Assembly: GCA_014379065.1 (NCBI GenBank)
Contig: JACMMM010000027.1
Coordinates: forward strand, 1 to 14,794
Source: Saprospiraceae bacterium
GTDB taxonomy: Bacteria; Bacteroidota; Bacteroidia; Chitinophagales; Saprospiraceae
Length of the DNA: 14,794 bases
Direction of reading: 5' to 3'
Below the pieces are notes generated by a model that was not told the origin of the DNA, ran no database searches, and saw only the letters and a program-made list of their open reading frames with translations. Every line of letters begins with the position of its first letter. The stretch's first letter is position 1. The position numbers and the translations under genes were made by a program. Below are positions 8,801 through 14,794 of the stretch, in pieces.

Positions 8801-10971
8801 GTCACTGCATCCATAGTGGTGCGATCAATATTGATCGTACCGGTTTCATTGGTAAAGGATGCTCCATTCAGAATTCCATTGTTCCCAATATTCGTATTTG
8901 CCACACCGCCAATGGTAATGATTGCTTTGTTCGTAAAGGTGCCGCCCGGATTAGAAATTCCATGACTTGAGGTACGGTCAATACCCATCGTTGCACCCAC
9001 ATCGTTCAGGAAAACATTCAAGTTTTCGACTCCTATGCCAGTGATAGCTGCATTTAAGCCGATGGAAATACTGGCTTTGTTTGTAAAGGTTCCGGTGGCG
9101 TTTTTAATCCCTCCCTGACTGACGCGGTCAATAACAATTGAGCCGCTTTGGTTGGTAAATACGGCTGAATTCTCAATCCCTTTTCCACCGATGCTGGTGA
9201 GCGCTATAGTACCCATGGCGATACCTGCTTTGTTGGTAAAGGTGCCGCCTACATTAATAATGCCGTTGGTAGTTGTTCGGTTAATGATAATCCCGCCACT
9301 TTCATTGGTGAAGCTGGCCGCGTTCGATATACCGTTTGCGCCGATATTCGCTGTTGCGCCAATACTAATGGTCGCTTTATTCGTAAAGGTGCCGCCGCTG
9401 TTATTAATCCCATCTGTAGTGGTGCGGTCAATATTGATTGCGCCAGTTTCATTCATGAAGGTGGAATTGTTAGCAATGCCGTGTCCAGTAATATTGACCG
9501 CTACATTGCCAATATTTATAGTCGCTTTATTCGTAAAAGTACCCGTTTGGTTATGTATACCCGATTGTCCGGTGCGGTTTATGTGAATAATTCCCAAGAG
9601 ATCATTGGTAAAAATGGCCTGGTTTCGGATACCAAAGCCTGGAATGGCCGCAGAAGTGCCGATAAGGATGGTCGCTTTATTTGTAAAGGCGCCGCCTGAG
9701 TTTTCAATCCCGGATTGATTTGCACCGGTTTGGTATATTGTAATAGTGCCACTTTGGTTCGTGAAGGCAGCTTGATTTGAAATGCCTGTTGCAGCGTTCG
9801 CTACATTGCCAATTTTGATGGCCGCTTTATTCGTAAAGATGCCACCATTATAAAGACACCAACCGCTATTGCTCACCCTGTCTATCGTAATCGTACCGCT
9901 TTCGTTGGTGAAGCTAGCTAGATTCTGAATGCCAATTAAGCTAATGCTGGCAACAGATCCAATTTTGATGTCCGCTTTATTGGTAAATGTGCCACCAGAG
10001 TTACGTATACTCTCCGCACCCGTACGATCAATGCTAATAGTGCCACTTTCGTTCGTGAATAAGTTATTGTTATAAACACCAAATCTGTTAATATTCGCTG
10101 TAGCGCCAATCTTGATGAGGGCTTTATTGATAAATACGCCCCCGACGTTTTGAACACCGTCTCCTCCGCCTACGCCTGCGATTCGATCAATATTAATGGT
10201 ACCACTTTGATTTGTAAAGACCGGGTTACCCCCGGAGGTATTCCCGAAGTTAATAATGCCATCACCATCGATGTTCGCTACCCCTCCAATAGTAATGGTC
10301 GCTTTATTTGTAAAGGTGCCGTTGAAAACGTTGCTAATACCTGCGCCGATAACCGTTCGATTAATACTTATAGTGCCAGTTTCGTTTGTAAAAGAGCCAT
10401 AATTCGAAATGCCATGCCCGCCAATGCTCGTACCCGCAGCAGCTCCGATAGTGATGGTTGCTTTGTTTATAAATGTGGCGCCAGGATCGTTCCCAATACC
10501 TAACAAGCCTGTACGGTCAATAGTGATAGTGCCACTCTGGTTAGTAAAACTGCCCGTGTTATAAATGCCAAATCCACTGATACCTGTCGTTGCCCCAATC
10601 TTAAGGGTTGCATTGTTGGTTATGCTGCCTTCGTTTAAAATAGCATTTCCGGCAGAACCATTGATAGTCAGACTACTGCCAACATTGATGGTAAGCATGG
10701 CTCCGGGTTTTACCCAAACGGATTTTGCCACGGCTAATGTGCCCGCCAGAATAACAGGCTTGTTGGTGGTATTGGGAATCACAACGTTACCAGTGGCGAT
10801 AGGTACGGCCGCAGGAGCCGTCCAGTTGCCCGCTACGTTCCAGTTCGTGTTGACAGTGCCCGTCCAGGTTTGCGCAAAAGCAGTGCTGCTCAAGGAAAGA
10901 GCAACAAGGAACAATAGGGCGCGAAACGGGAGGGAAAGATGGTTAGTTGAGCGGAAAGTTGTAGGTTTCAT
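5878..10971 (-). CDS. Giant T9SS-secreted beta-solenoid repeat protein
   Basis: The 1697-residue protein starts at ATG 10971, which gives a good signal peptide (hydrophobic core RALLFLVALSLSSTAFA, cleavage near residue 33). Residues ~35-138 hold an N-terminal cap starting WTGTVNTNWNVAGNW, a style common in secreted repeat proteins. Residues 139 to ~1357 are 24 repeats of ~50 residues (separate entry), with a degenerate 25th. A linker with few repeats follows, then a HYR-like module (CMDP...GGTDNCGV...VTVTVDDGNGNTATC), then a T9SS type A sorting domain over about the last 80 residues (VFPNPASSEVNIAIE, YDMQGR, LAAGAYMLRV). The protein would be exported by Sec, moved across the outer membrane by T9SS and attached to or released from the surface. 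Adhesion, matrix or filament roles are inference. It is the only complete T9SS cargo here; its 3' end faces the kinase gene with no room for a terminator. Confidence 0.9.
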   Translation of the reverse strand: MKPTTFRSTNHLSLPFRALLFLVALSLSSTAFAQTWTGTVNTNWNVAGNWTAPAAVPIATGNVVIPNTTNKPVILAGTLAVAKSVWVKPGAMLTINVGSSLTINGSAGNAILNEGSITNNATLKIGATTGISGFGIYNTGSFTNQSGTITIDRTGLLGIGNDPGATFINKATITIGAAAGTSIGGHGISNYGSFTNETGTISINRTVIGAGISNVFNGTFTNKATITIGGVANIDGDGIINFGNTSGGNPVFTNQSGTINIDRIAGVGGGDGVQNVGGVFINKALIKIGATANINRFGVYNNNLFTNESGTISIDRTGAESIRNSGGTFTNKADIKIGSVASISLIGIQNLASFTNESGTITIDRVSNSGWCLYNGGIFTNKAAIKIGNVANAATGISNQAAFTNQSGTITIYQTGANQSGIENSGGAFTNKATILIGTSAAIPGFGIRNQAIFTNDLLGIIHINRTGQSGIHNQTGTFTNKATINIGNVAVNITGHGIANNSTFMNETGAINIDRTTTDGINNSGGTFTNKATISIGATANIGANGISNAASFTNESGGIIINRTTTNGIINVGGTFTNKAGIAMGTIALTSIGGKGIENSAVFTNQSGSIVIDRVSQGGIKNATGTFTNKASISIGLNAAITGIGVENLNVFLNDVGATMGIDRTSSHGISNPGGTFTNKAIITIGGVANTNIGNNGILNGASFTNETGTINIDRTTMDAVTNSASSTFTNKAILKIGGSANISGDGIRNSGTFTNETGTINIDRVAVFGKFGIENQAGIFTNKATINIGALAALSGHGIYNGAVFINQSGTIAIDRINQFGIVNQPTGTFTNFTAINIGGLASIAGTGIGNNGSFTNEISGNISIYRTLQYGNGINNGGTFINKAIVAIGGTGNIGDEGIYNAGIFTNQSGTISIDRTAQSAIFQQAGTFTNQATINIGGITATTIGLFGIRNHAIFNNDAGGTINIDRALAGIINQGGTFTNKASINLGNAATIAGDGILNAGTFTHETGIININRTGGQGILTQNTGIFTNKATIRIGNLAGIVGNGIQNEAGFTNELGSIDINRTGGSGIYNRFSGAFINKAVMTMGTVAGTNIGVHGIDNQAVFTNETGSISIDRTIAEGISNVVGTFTNKATINLGNAANIAGNGIFNVSTFTHETGLININRTGGHGIVNQTTGMFTNKAIIRIGNLAGIGASGIQNSANFTNELGSININRTAGPGIYNFNSGAFINKAIITMGTIAGTNIAIHGIDNHAAFTNETTGSINIDRTIIDGVNNLAGTFTNKASVKIGATASIGVNGISNHGINFTNESGAITIDRTGGKGILNLATFTNKSNITVGGSGPIGGDGLANSGGTFLNDVCAVLTLFDNLNNVSAFNNLGLFTLNTAQPHTNGILFNDGIIDYIQGNPIPNVTNNDIILEPISGCPNSSIQPALNIGGANSFTVGSTWYSNVLLTIPAGSYVQGTNTFTSTLGVGTYTLYMSINGVPSCPRTVSIQVKLVDNLSPVPVCMDPIIDLDTFCNPYTLLPIDVFVGGTDNCGVVNVISISPSMVTCADVGNTITVTVTVDDGNGNTATCTSNVGVIQFTSNPVNNRARPEEPLLLSTPSGSVQRVRVFPNPASSEVNIAIEKEYASGMLQLYDMQGRLAFTQLLEDTSLEYHLNVNDLAAGAYMLRVLLDKEHFVQPLIISERE
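6900..10557 (-). repeat. 24 tandem ~50-residue solenoid repeats
   Basis: Counting by eye from residue 139, 24 units of about 49-60 residues follow one another, ending near residue 1357. Each unit has two similar halves of ~25 residues: G-I-x-N-x-G-x-FTN-x-s-GTI-x-IDRT, and G-I-x-N-x-G-G-TFTNKA-x-I-x-IG-x-x-A-x-I. Alternating small, Asn and Ile/Val positions suggest a right-handed beta-helix with one rung per half, about 48 rungs in all. At the usual ~0.48 nm rise this would make a stalk of roughly 23 nm; that is an estimate from family knowledge. The repeat is Asn/Ile/Thr/Gly-rich, has almost no Cys and no proline-rich linkers, and the period is so regular that long meaningless frames appear on the opposite strand. 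Confidence 0.88.
7130..8030 (-). repeat. Recent tandem duplication of a three-unit block (453 bp)
   Basis: Units 20-22 (about 7130-7580) and units 17-19 (about 7585-8030) match at an offset of 453 bp, for example gcgcct at 7271 and 7724. The protein copies share about four-fifths of residues by eye, including features absent from other units: THETG, INRTGG, IRIGNLAGI, FTNELGSI, FINKA and MGT-x-AGTNI. One extra codon lies at the distal edge (NETTG versus NETG). The match far exceeds the similarity between arbitrary units, so this is a recent in-frame expansion. Confidence 0.75.
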
Positions 10972-11199
10972 AAAGCAAACATCGGAGATTTATTTGCAAT
11001 TGTTAGGCTTTTCCTTAAAAATATGCTGTTTTTAAGGTCTTTTTTCATTGATGAAGCACTTTTTAATGTTAAGGCACAACTTTACCAAAAGTAAAGTTGT
11101 TCGTCTTCCGTTGTTCCATTCGATAACGAAAATTAGATTATGCAAAGACTTAGCCTCTTATGTTCTTTTGATGAATAACCAATTTAATATGCTTGCATC
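10972..11199. other. Divergent intergenic region
   Basis: 228 bp separate the minus-strand giant gene from the plus-strand stress-protein operon, so promoters for both must lie here. For the plus direction the best -7 candidate is TTCTTTTG at 11163-11170, one mismatch from TAnnTTTG, with no clear -33 box. For the minus direction see the palindrome entry. No Shine-Dalgarno is visible before either start, as is normal in Bacteroidota. Confidence 0.5.
11076..11100. promoter_or_regulatory. Perfect palindrome overlapping a minus-strand -7 box
   Basis: acaactttac (11076-11085), loop caaaa, gtaaagttgt (11091-11100) form a perfect 10-bp inverted repeat. On the minus strand TACTTTTG (11093-11086) fits TAnnTTTG and would give a leader of about 108 nt for the giant gene. 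There is no TTTG at the expected -33 position. The overlap of palindrome and box suggests an operator where a dimeric regulator could block that promoter, but a chance hairpin is possible. Confidence 0.35.
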
Positions 11200-12066
11200 A
11201 TGAAAACAATAATTGTTTGCACCGATTTTTCAACCACCGCGACGAATGCAGTACAATACGCCGCAGCGCTCGCCAATGCAGCAAAAGCCAGGTTGATCTT
11301 GTTCCACCACTTTGCTTATCCAGTTCCTGCAACTGATTTCACATCCGCTTATCCCACTATTTTTGTGGACGAGTTGTCGGCAGATTTAGAGCGCAAATTA
11401 CAGGACATCAAAGCTGACCTGGGCAAAACCTATCCTATCGAAATCGAATATAAGTTGCGCTCGTGGGATTTTTCCAGCGATCTGGAAGAGGCTTTCCATG
11501 AGGAACATGTTGATTTGGTGGTTATGGGCATTCACGGTCAAAGTGCTATGGTCAACGTACTTTTTGGCAGCATGACGGCTACTGCCATTCGGCGCGGCAC
11601 GCTGCCACTGTTGGTGGTCCCTCGCGCCGCAGCCTTCCACAGCATACAAAAGATCCTTTTCCCTTGTGACGATTACCCGATACCGAGCGCCAAGACACTG
11701 GAGCCGCTTCGAAATTTGGCAAATGTCTTCGACGCCTATATCGAAATTTTCACCTTGTTCGATTTGGAAAAAACGCCGCAATTGGTCCCTCAACCAAGAT
11801 TGTCGCCAGCAAAAATGAACCTTGAAATGCTGTTGTCCGGCACGAAGCATGGTTACTCCTTCGAAAACGAAGCCACCGTCAACAAAGGCATTCTTTACGA
11901 AGCAGCCAGGAGTTCTGCAGATATTGTGGCGATGATTCCACACCACCATACCTTTTTGTCCAGCATTTTGAATCCGAGCGAGACGCAGCGTGTTGCAGCG
12001 TCTATTTCAGTGCCATTGCTGGTAATGGGCGAAAAAGTGCATCAAATGGCAGAAGCCGAAGCCTAA
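11200..12066 (+). CDS. Tandem-domain universal stress protein (UspA family), copy 1
   Basis: 288 residues contain two UspA-type domains, about 1-142 and 150-280. Domain 1 opens with KTIIVCTDFS and carries the nucleotide motif G-2x-G-9x-GS at Gly110-IH-Gly113 to Gly123-Ser124, followed by IRRGTLPLLVVPR, so it should bind ATP. Domain 2 opens with KILFPCDD but has IPHHHTF where the glycine motif should be, so it has probably lost nucleotide binding. Two-domain proteins of this length are typical of Bacteroidota. Members act in the cytosol in survival under starvation or stress; the precise partner is unknown. It is the first gene of a pair, 16 bp ahead of its paralogue. Confidence 0.88.
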   Translation: MKTIIVCTDFSTTATNAVQYAAALANAAKARLILFHHFAYPVPATDFTSAYPTIFVDELSADLERKLQDIKADLGKTYPIEIEYKLRSWDFSSDLEEAFHEEHVDLVVMGIHGQSAMVNVLFGSMTATAIRRGTLPLLVVPRAAAFHSIQKILFPCDDYPIPSAKTLEPLRNLANVFDAYIEIFTLFDLEKTPQLVPQPRLSPAKMNLEMLLSGTKHGYSFENEATVNKGILYEAARSSADIVAMIPHHHTFLSSILNPSETQRVAASISVPLLVMGEKVHQMAEAEA

Positions 12067-12082
12067 AGCAAATTTTAACAGC

Positions 12083-12949
12083 ATGAAAACGATTATCGCC
12101 TGTACCGATTTCTCCCACAACGCCACCAATGCGGTGCTATACGCCGCTGCACTCGCCAAGGCTACCGAAGCGCGGCTGGTGCTGTTCCACCATTTCAACT
12201 ACCCGGTTCAGGCGACAGATCTTTCTGTAGTTTTTCCCAACATTTTTGTGGGCGAGATGGCGGCGGGCTTTGAACATAAGCTCCAGGAGCTCAAAGATGA
12301 TTTGGCTCAAAGTTATCCGATTGAGATTGAGTACGTTGTGCGGTCTTGGGACCTGCCAAATGATTTGGACGAGGTCTTTCAATCCAAGGAGGCCGGTCTG
12401 GTTGTAATGGGTATGCACGGGCAAAATGCCGTGGCCAATGCGCTGTATGGCAGTGTGACCTCTGCCGCTATTCGGCGTGGCAAACTGCCTTTGCTCGTGG
12501 TGCCGCGCGGCGTGGTTTTCCATCCTTTGAAGAAAATCTTGTTTCCTTTTGACGACCACGCTATCCCAAAAACCGAAACAGTACAAGCCCTACAAGATTT
12601 GGCAATTGCCTTTGATGCGTACATAGAGGTCTTCACGTTGTTTGATTTGAAAAAAACACCAGAGCTGGTGCCACAGGGCGGGCTGTCAGCCGCTAAGCGC
12701 TATCTCGAAGCATTGCTCACTGGGATTCGCCATGGTTACTCATACGAAAATGAGAGCGCCGTGGATAAGGGTATTCTTTACGAGGCTGCCCGAAGCGGTG
12801 CTGATATGGTGGCCATGATACCGCACCACCATTCTTTCTTATCCAATCTGTTTAATCGGAGTGAAACCCAGCGCGTAGCCGCAAGCATCATGTTACCCTT
12901 GCTGGTGTTGGGTGAAACTCCTTATGATATATATGCAGCAATAAAATAA
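12083..12949 (+). CDS. Tandem-domain universal stress protein (UspA family), copy 2
   Basis: This protein has the same 288 residues and aligns without gaps to copy 1; by hand count 183 positions are identical (about 63%). It keeps the G-2x-G-9x-GS motif (Gly110, Gly113, Gly123-Ser124), RRG-LPLLVVPR and the IPHHHSF segment in domain 2. The C-terminal eight residues have diverged. The 16-bp gap to copy 1 implies one transcript. The 3' end overlaps the converging AI-2E-family gene by 62 bp, so the last ~20 codons are constrained on both strands, which may explain the divergent tail. Confidence 0.88.
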   Translation: MKTIIACTDFSHNATNAVLYAAALAKATEARLVLFHHFNYPVQATDLSVVFPNIFVGEMAAGFEHKLQELKDDLAQSYPIEIEYVVRSWDLPNDLDEVFQSKEAGLVVMGMHGQNAVANALYGSVTSAAIRRGKLPLLVVPRGVVFHPLKKILFPFDDHAIPKTETVQALQDLAIAFDAYIEVFTLFDLKKTPELVPQGGLSAAKRYLEALLTGIRHGYSYENESAVDKGILYEAARSGADMVAMIPHHHSFLSNLFNRSETQRVAASIMLPLLVLGETPYDIYAAIK

Positions 12950-13913
12950 AAAGCGAAATCAAGATAGGCCCGAATACAAACCCGATAAACCCGAACAGCT
13001 GCAGCCCTACTACCACTCCAAACAGGGTGACGAGCGGATGGGTGTGATTTATTTTTTTCATCAGCCACATCCGGGCGAAATTGTCAATGGTACCGATAAC
13101 CAATAAGCCATACAACACTATCAAAAGTGCCTTCCCTTCCTCGCCCTGCGACAAGAAAATGATTGAAATTGGTATAAAGGCCATTGCCACGCCAATCAAC
13201 GGAATCATGCTGGAGATGCATGTGATTGCAAACCACATCCAGAGATCTTGAACGCCCGTCAGCCAATAAATAAGCAGCCCTGCCAAACCTTGCACCACTG
13301 CCATGAGTGGGATGCCGACCGCGTTGCCCCACACCATGTCGTTAAGTTGCTTTCGAACAAAAGTCACGTTTTCGTGGCGGAGCGGCATCCAATCGAAAAA
13401 GGACTGCTCCATCGCTTTGCCCTCTGTCAGCATAAACCAGAGCAAGAAAAACGTTGCCAGCAACAAGCCCAGCCCATTCACGGTTGCCCCTACCAAGCCT
13501 TGTGCTGCACCAACTGCCCAATTGCCGAAGCTCTTCATATTTTCCGCAGTGAGCAATGAGACACCATACTTAGCTTCTAAGTTTCTGACGAGTGCTTCGG
13601 CATCTTGCCTAAGTTTATCGGAGTTCTCGAACAAGGAGATAATCCGTTCTTCCACCATGAAATACAGTCCATTAAAAATAAAAAAAATGACCGCAAACGA
13701 CAATAGGAGCAGTACCATAGCGGCATACTTGATTGGCCATTTCCAACGCACCGTGAGAAAAAGCAATGGGCTTTTCAACAGAACATACAAAGTGTATGAG
13801 CCCAGCAGCGCAGGAACGAAAAAATGGAGGTTCCAGAAAAGCACCCCGAAAATGACTGCGATGAGCAAGATCAGGAGCAATTGGCGGATAGGTGTAGCGG
13901 GAATTTGACTCAT
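12888..13913 (-). CDS. AI-2E/PerM-family membrane protein
   Basis: 341 residues, close to the usual family length. Hydrophobic segments lie at about 10-28, 31-48, 61-83, 148-168, 205-222, 227-258, 262-284 and 298-332. Between the third and fourth is the soluble, charged insert typical of the family (about residues 86-140, ERIISLFENSDKLRQDAEAL). The GNAVGIPLMAVVQGLAGLL and PLIGVAMAFIPISI segments, and DNFARMWLMKK followed by HPLVTLFGVVVGLQLFGFIGFVFGP split by position, fit the conserved C-terminal half. Family members have been linked to export of autoinducer-2 or to sodium/proton exchange; the substrate here is unknown. The stop at 12888 lies inside the second stress-protein gene. A separate promoter in 13914-14026 is not obvious. 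Confidence 0.87.
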   Translation of the reverse strand: MSQIPATPIRQLLLILLIAVIFGVLFWNLHFFVPALLGSYTLYVLLKSPLLFLTVRWKWPIKYAAMVLLLLSFAVIFFIFNGLYFMVEERIISLFENSDKLRQDAEALVRNLEAKYGVSLLTAENMKSFGNWAVGAAQGLVGATVNGLGLLLATFFLLWFMLTEGKAMEQSFFDWMPLRHENVTFVRKQLNDMVWGNAVGIPLMAVVQGLAGLLIYWLTGVQDLWMWFAITCISSMIPLIGVAMAFIPISIIFLSQGEEGKALLIVLYGLLVIGTIDNFARMWLMKKINHTHPLVTLFGVVVGLQLFGFIGFVFGPILISLFILLLHIYHKEFHPTPARVT

Positions 13914-14026
13914 GCTGAAGCCTTAAAAAATAGGCCGCTCGAAACAAACGACCCGCTAAAGGTAACGAATGTTTGGGTCTCGGCCACCGGGGATACGTTT
14001 AGCGCATTTGCCCAAAACTTAAAGAC
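13914..14026. other. Short intergenic region, no clear signal
   Basis: 113 bp between two minus-strand genes. I looked for CAAAnnTA (a minus-strand -7 box) and for stem-loops with T tracts and saw none convincing. The two genes could be cotranscribed. Confidence 0.4.
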
Positions 14027-14794
14027 CTACGAGGTTTTGATCACGATTCTAAACCAAATGGTCTTGGTCGCCCAGTCTTTCTCCTCAGGCATTTCTGTTC
14101 GCCCAAACACGCGGGTCGCCCCCGTTTCTGTCCCAGCTGCCACCCCCGCTTGGTGGTAAAAGTCCGTATTCAATTCTTCGGTGCTGATGATTACTTTCAT
14201 GTATTCGTCGACGGAAGTGATGCCCTGACTGAGTTGTTTTCCCTCTATCTGCAAGGGTATGGTGCGAAAGGATTGACCGCGGACAATTTCCTGTACCCAA
14301 ATTTCTTGCCCGGCATCCAGCAAAGCCTTGGGCAGCAATTGATTGGTTATGCTAAAATCACTGCCGAGATACAGGATACTTACCCAGAGCGCACGAGGTC
14401 CCGTATTGTTCAGCTTTAGTTGAAAAGCTGGTTTCAGGTCCTTTTGAAAGTAGGAAAACACTGCCGGATTTGCGCGCCAATCCACCGATGCTAGCGGAAC
14501 ATCATTGTCCATCTCATGGTCTTTTCTGGCTTCCTTCAGTTGAAGCAATTCAATGCTGATCTCTGCATCGCGGATACTCGTTTCGGGGTTAGATAGCGTG
14601 AGCGTTTGATGCCAGTTGGCCACCTTTTCCAATTTTCGCAGAAAGGAGCTCGCTATGGCTTTGTCAGAACCCTGCGCAGATTGAAAAAGCGGGGTTGCAT
14701 TGTTTGTGCGATTCAAAAAATAAGTATTATCGCTTACTTGAATGATGTACTCAACATTCGCGGCAGAATCTTGAAGTTGAACCTGCGAGGAGGC
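14027..14794 (-). CDS. C-terminal part of a large protein, possibly caspase-like; 5' end beyond window
   Basis: The frame is open from the right window edge to TAG at 14027-14029, giving 255 codons with no stop. A TTG at 14716 could be mistaken for a start, but the 26 codons before it read on in frame (ASSQVQLQDSAANV, then YIIQVSDNTYFL). The visible part ends in a beta-rich domain: FQLKLNNTGPRALWVSILYL (about residues 123-142 of the fragment), LLPKALLDAGQEIWV, FRTIPLQ and VDEYMKVIISTEEL. Such a domain, like DUF4384, often follows a metacaspase-like peptidase C14 domain in Bacteroidota; this is from memory and the catalytic part would lie outside. No membrane segment is seen. The function is therefore not established. 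Confidence 0.75.
   Translation of the reverse strand, partial: ASSQVQLQDSAANVEYIIQVSDNTYFLNRTNNATPLFQSAQGSDKAIASSFLRKLEKVANWHQTLTLSNPETSIRDAEISIELLQLKEARKDHEMDNDVPLASVDWRANPAVFSYFQKDLKPAFQLKLNNTGPRALWVSILYLGSDFSITNQLLPKALLDAGQEIWVQEIVRGQSFRTIPLQIEGKQLSQGITSVDEYMKVIISTEELNTDFYHQAGVAAGTETGATRVFGRTEMPEEKDWATKTIWFRIVIKTS

Noticed and set aside
6050..10503. Many plus-strand frames of 60-213 codons across the giant gene
   Set aside because: They are opposite-strand shadows of the regular repeat (VNVP, SLVKV and similar strings recur with the same period) and have no domains.
6900..10557. Regular repeats considered as a CRISPR array
   Set aside because: The period is ~150 bp, there are no invariant short repeats with unique spacers, and the frame encodes a continuous protein.
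11398..11949. 183-codon minus-strand frame, and 12137-12586 minus, opposite the stress proteins
   Set aside because: Shadows of well-supported genes; they resemble one another only because the two stress genes are paralogues.
13303..13908. 201-codon plus-strand frame opposite the AI-2E-family gene
   Set aside because: No domain, Ser/Lys-rich shadow of a clear membrane protein gene.
14027..14716. Complete 229-codon gene starting at TTG 14716
   Set aside because: The frame continues without a stop to the window edge, so this is a partial gene rather than a short complete one.

Overview
The window looks like a chromosomal piece of a Bacteroidota genome, most likely a Saprospiria (Haliscomenobacter/Lewinella-like) bacterium. 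The grounds are a complete secreted giant protein with a C-terminal type IX secretion (T9SS) sorting domain of the PNP..YDMQGR..AGAYMLRV kind and a HYR-like module, a second large cysteine-paired Ig/PKD-like repeat protein, a Bacteroidota-type promoter (TTTG, 21 nt, TAnnTTTG), few Shine-Dalgarno sequences, and the general gene repertoire. This assignment is inference from protein style; no rRNA or marker gene is present.

Layout. (1) 1-3482, minus: the first 1160 codons of a surface protein that runs off the left edge: signal peptide, Cys-rich domain, PKD-like domain, two CDS-type modules, then ten 77-81-residue Ig-like repeats. (2) 3483-4144: non-coding, with a nested inverted-repeat element at about 3657-4033 (20-nt ends matching 19/20, and two head-to-head copies of a ~97-bp hairpin-bearing repeat), a 38-codon ORF of doubtful status, and a good promoter. 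(3) 4145-4906, plus: an AT-rich gene for an unrecognised membrane-anchored protein, followed 33 bp later by a ROK-family sugar kinase (4940-5869). (4) 5878-10971, minus: a 1697-residue secreted protein with 24 complete ~50-residue repeats, probably a beta-solenoid stalk, ending in a T9SS sorting signal; it contains a recent three-unit tandem duplication. (5) 10972-11199: divergent intergenic region with a perfect 10-bp-stem palindrome. (6) 11200-12949, plus: two tandem universal-stress-protein paralogues about 63% identical. (7) 12888-13913, minus: an AI-2E/PerM-family membrane protein whose 3' end overlaps the second stress protein tail to tail by 62 bp. (8) 14027-14794, minus: the C-terminal 255 codons of a gene entering from the right edge, resembling the C-terminal part of large Bacteroidota caspase-like proteins.

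How it fits together. Two genes encode very large secreted repeat proteins and share a cell-surface theme; they point the same way but are 2.4 kb apart and not in one operon. The two stress proteins form a duplicated operon. The rest is ordinary metabolism and membrane transport. No defence island, CRISPR array, tRNA or rRNA was found. The least explained parts are the 377-bp inverted-repeat element and the repeat architecture of the two giant proteins.
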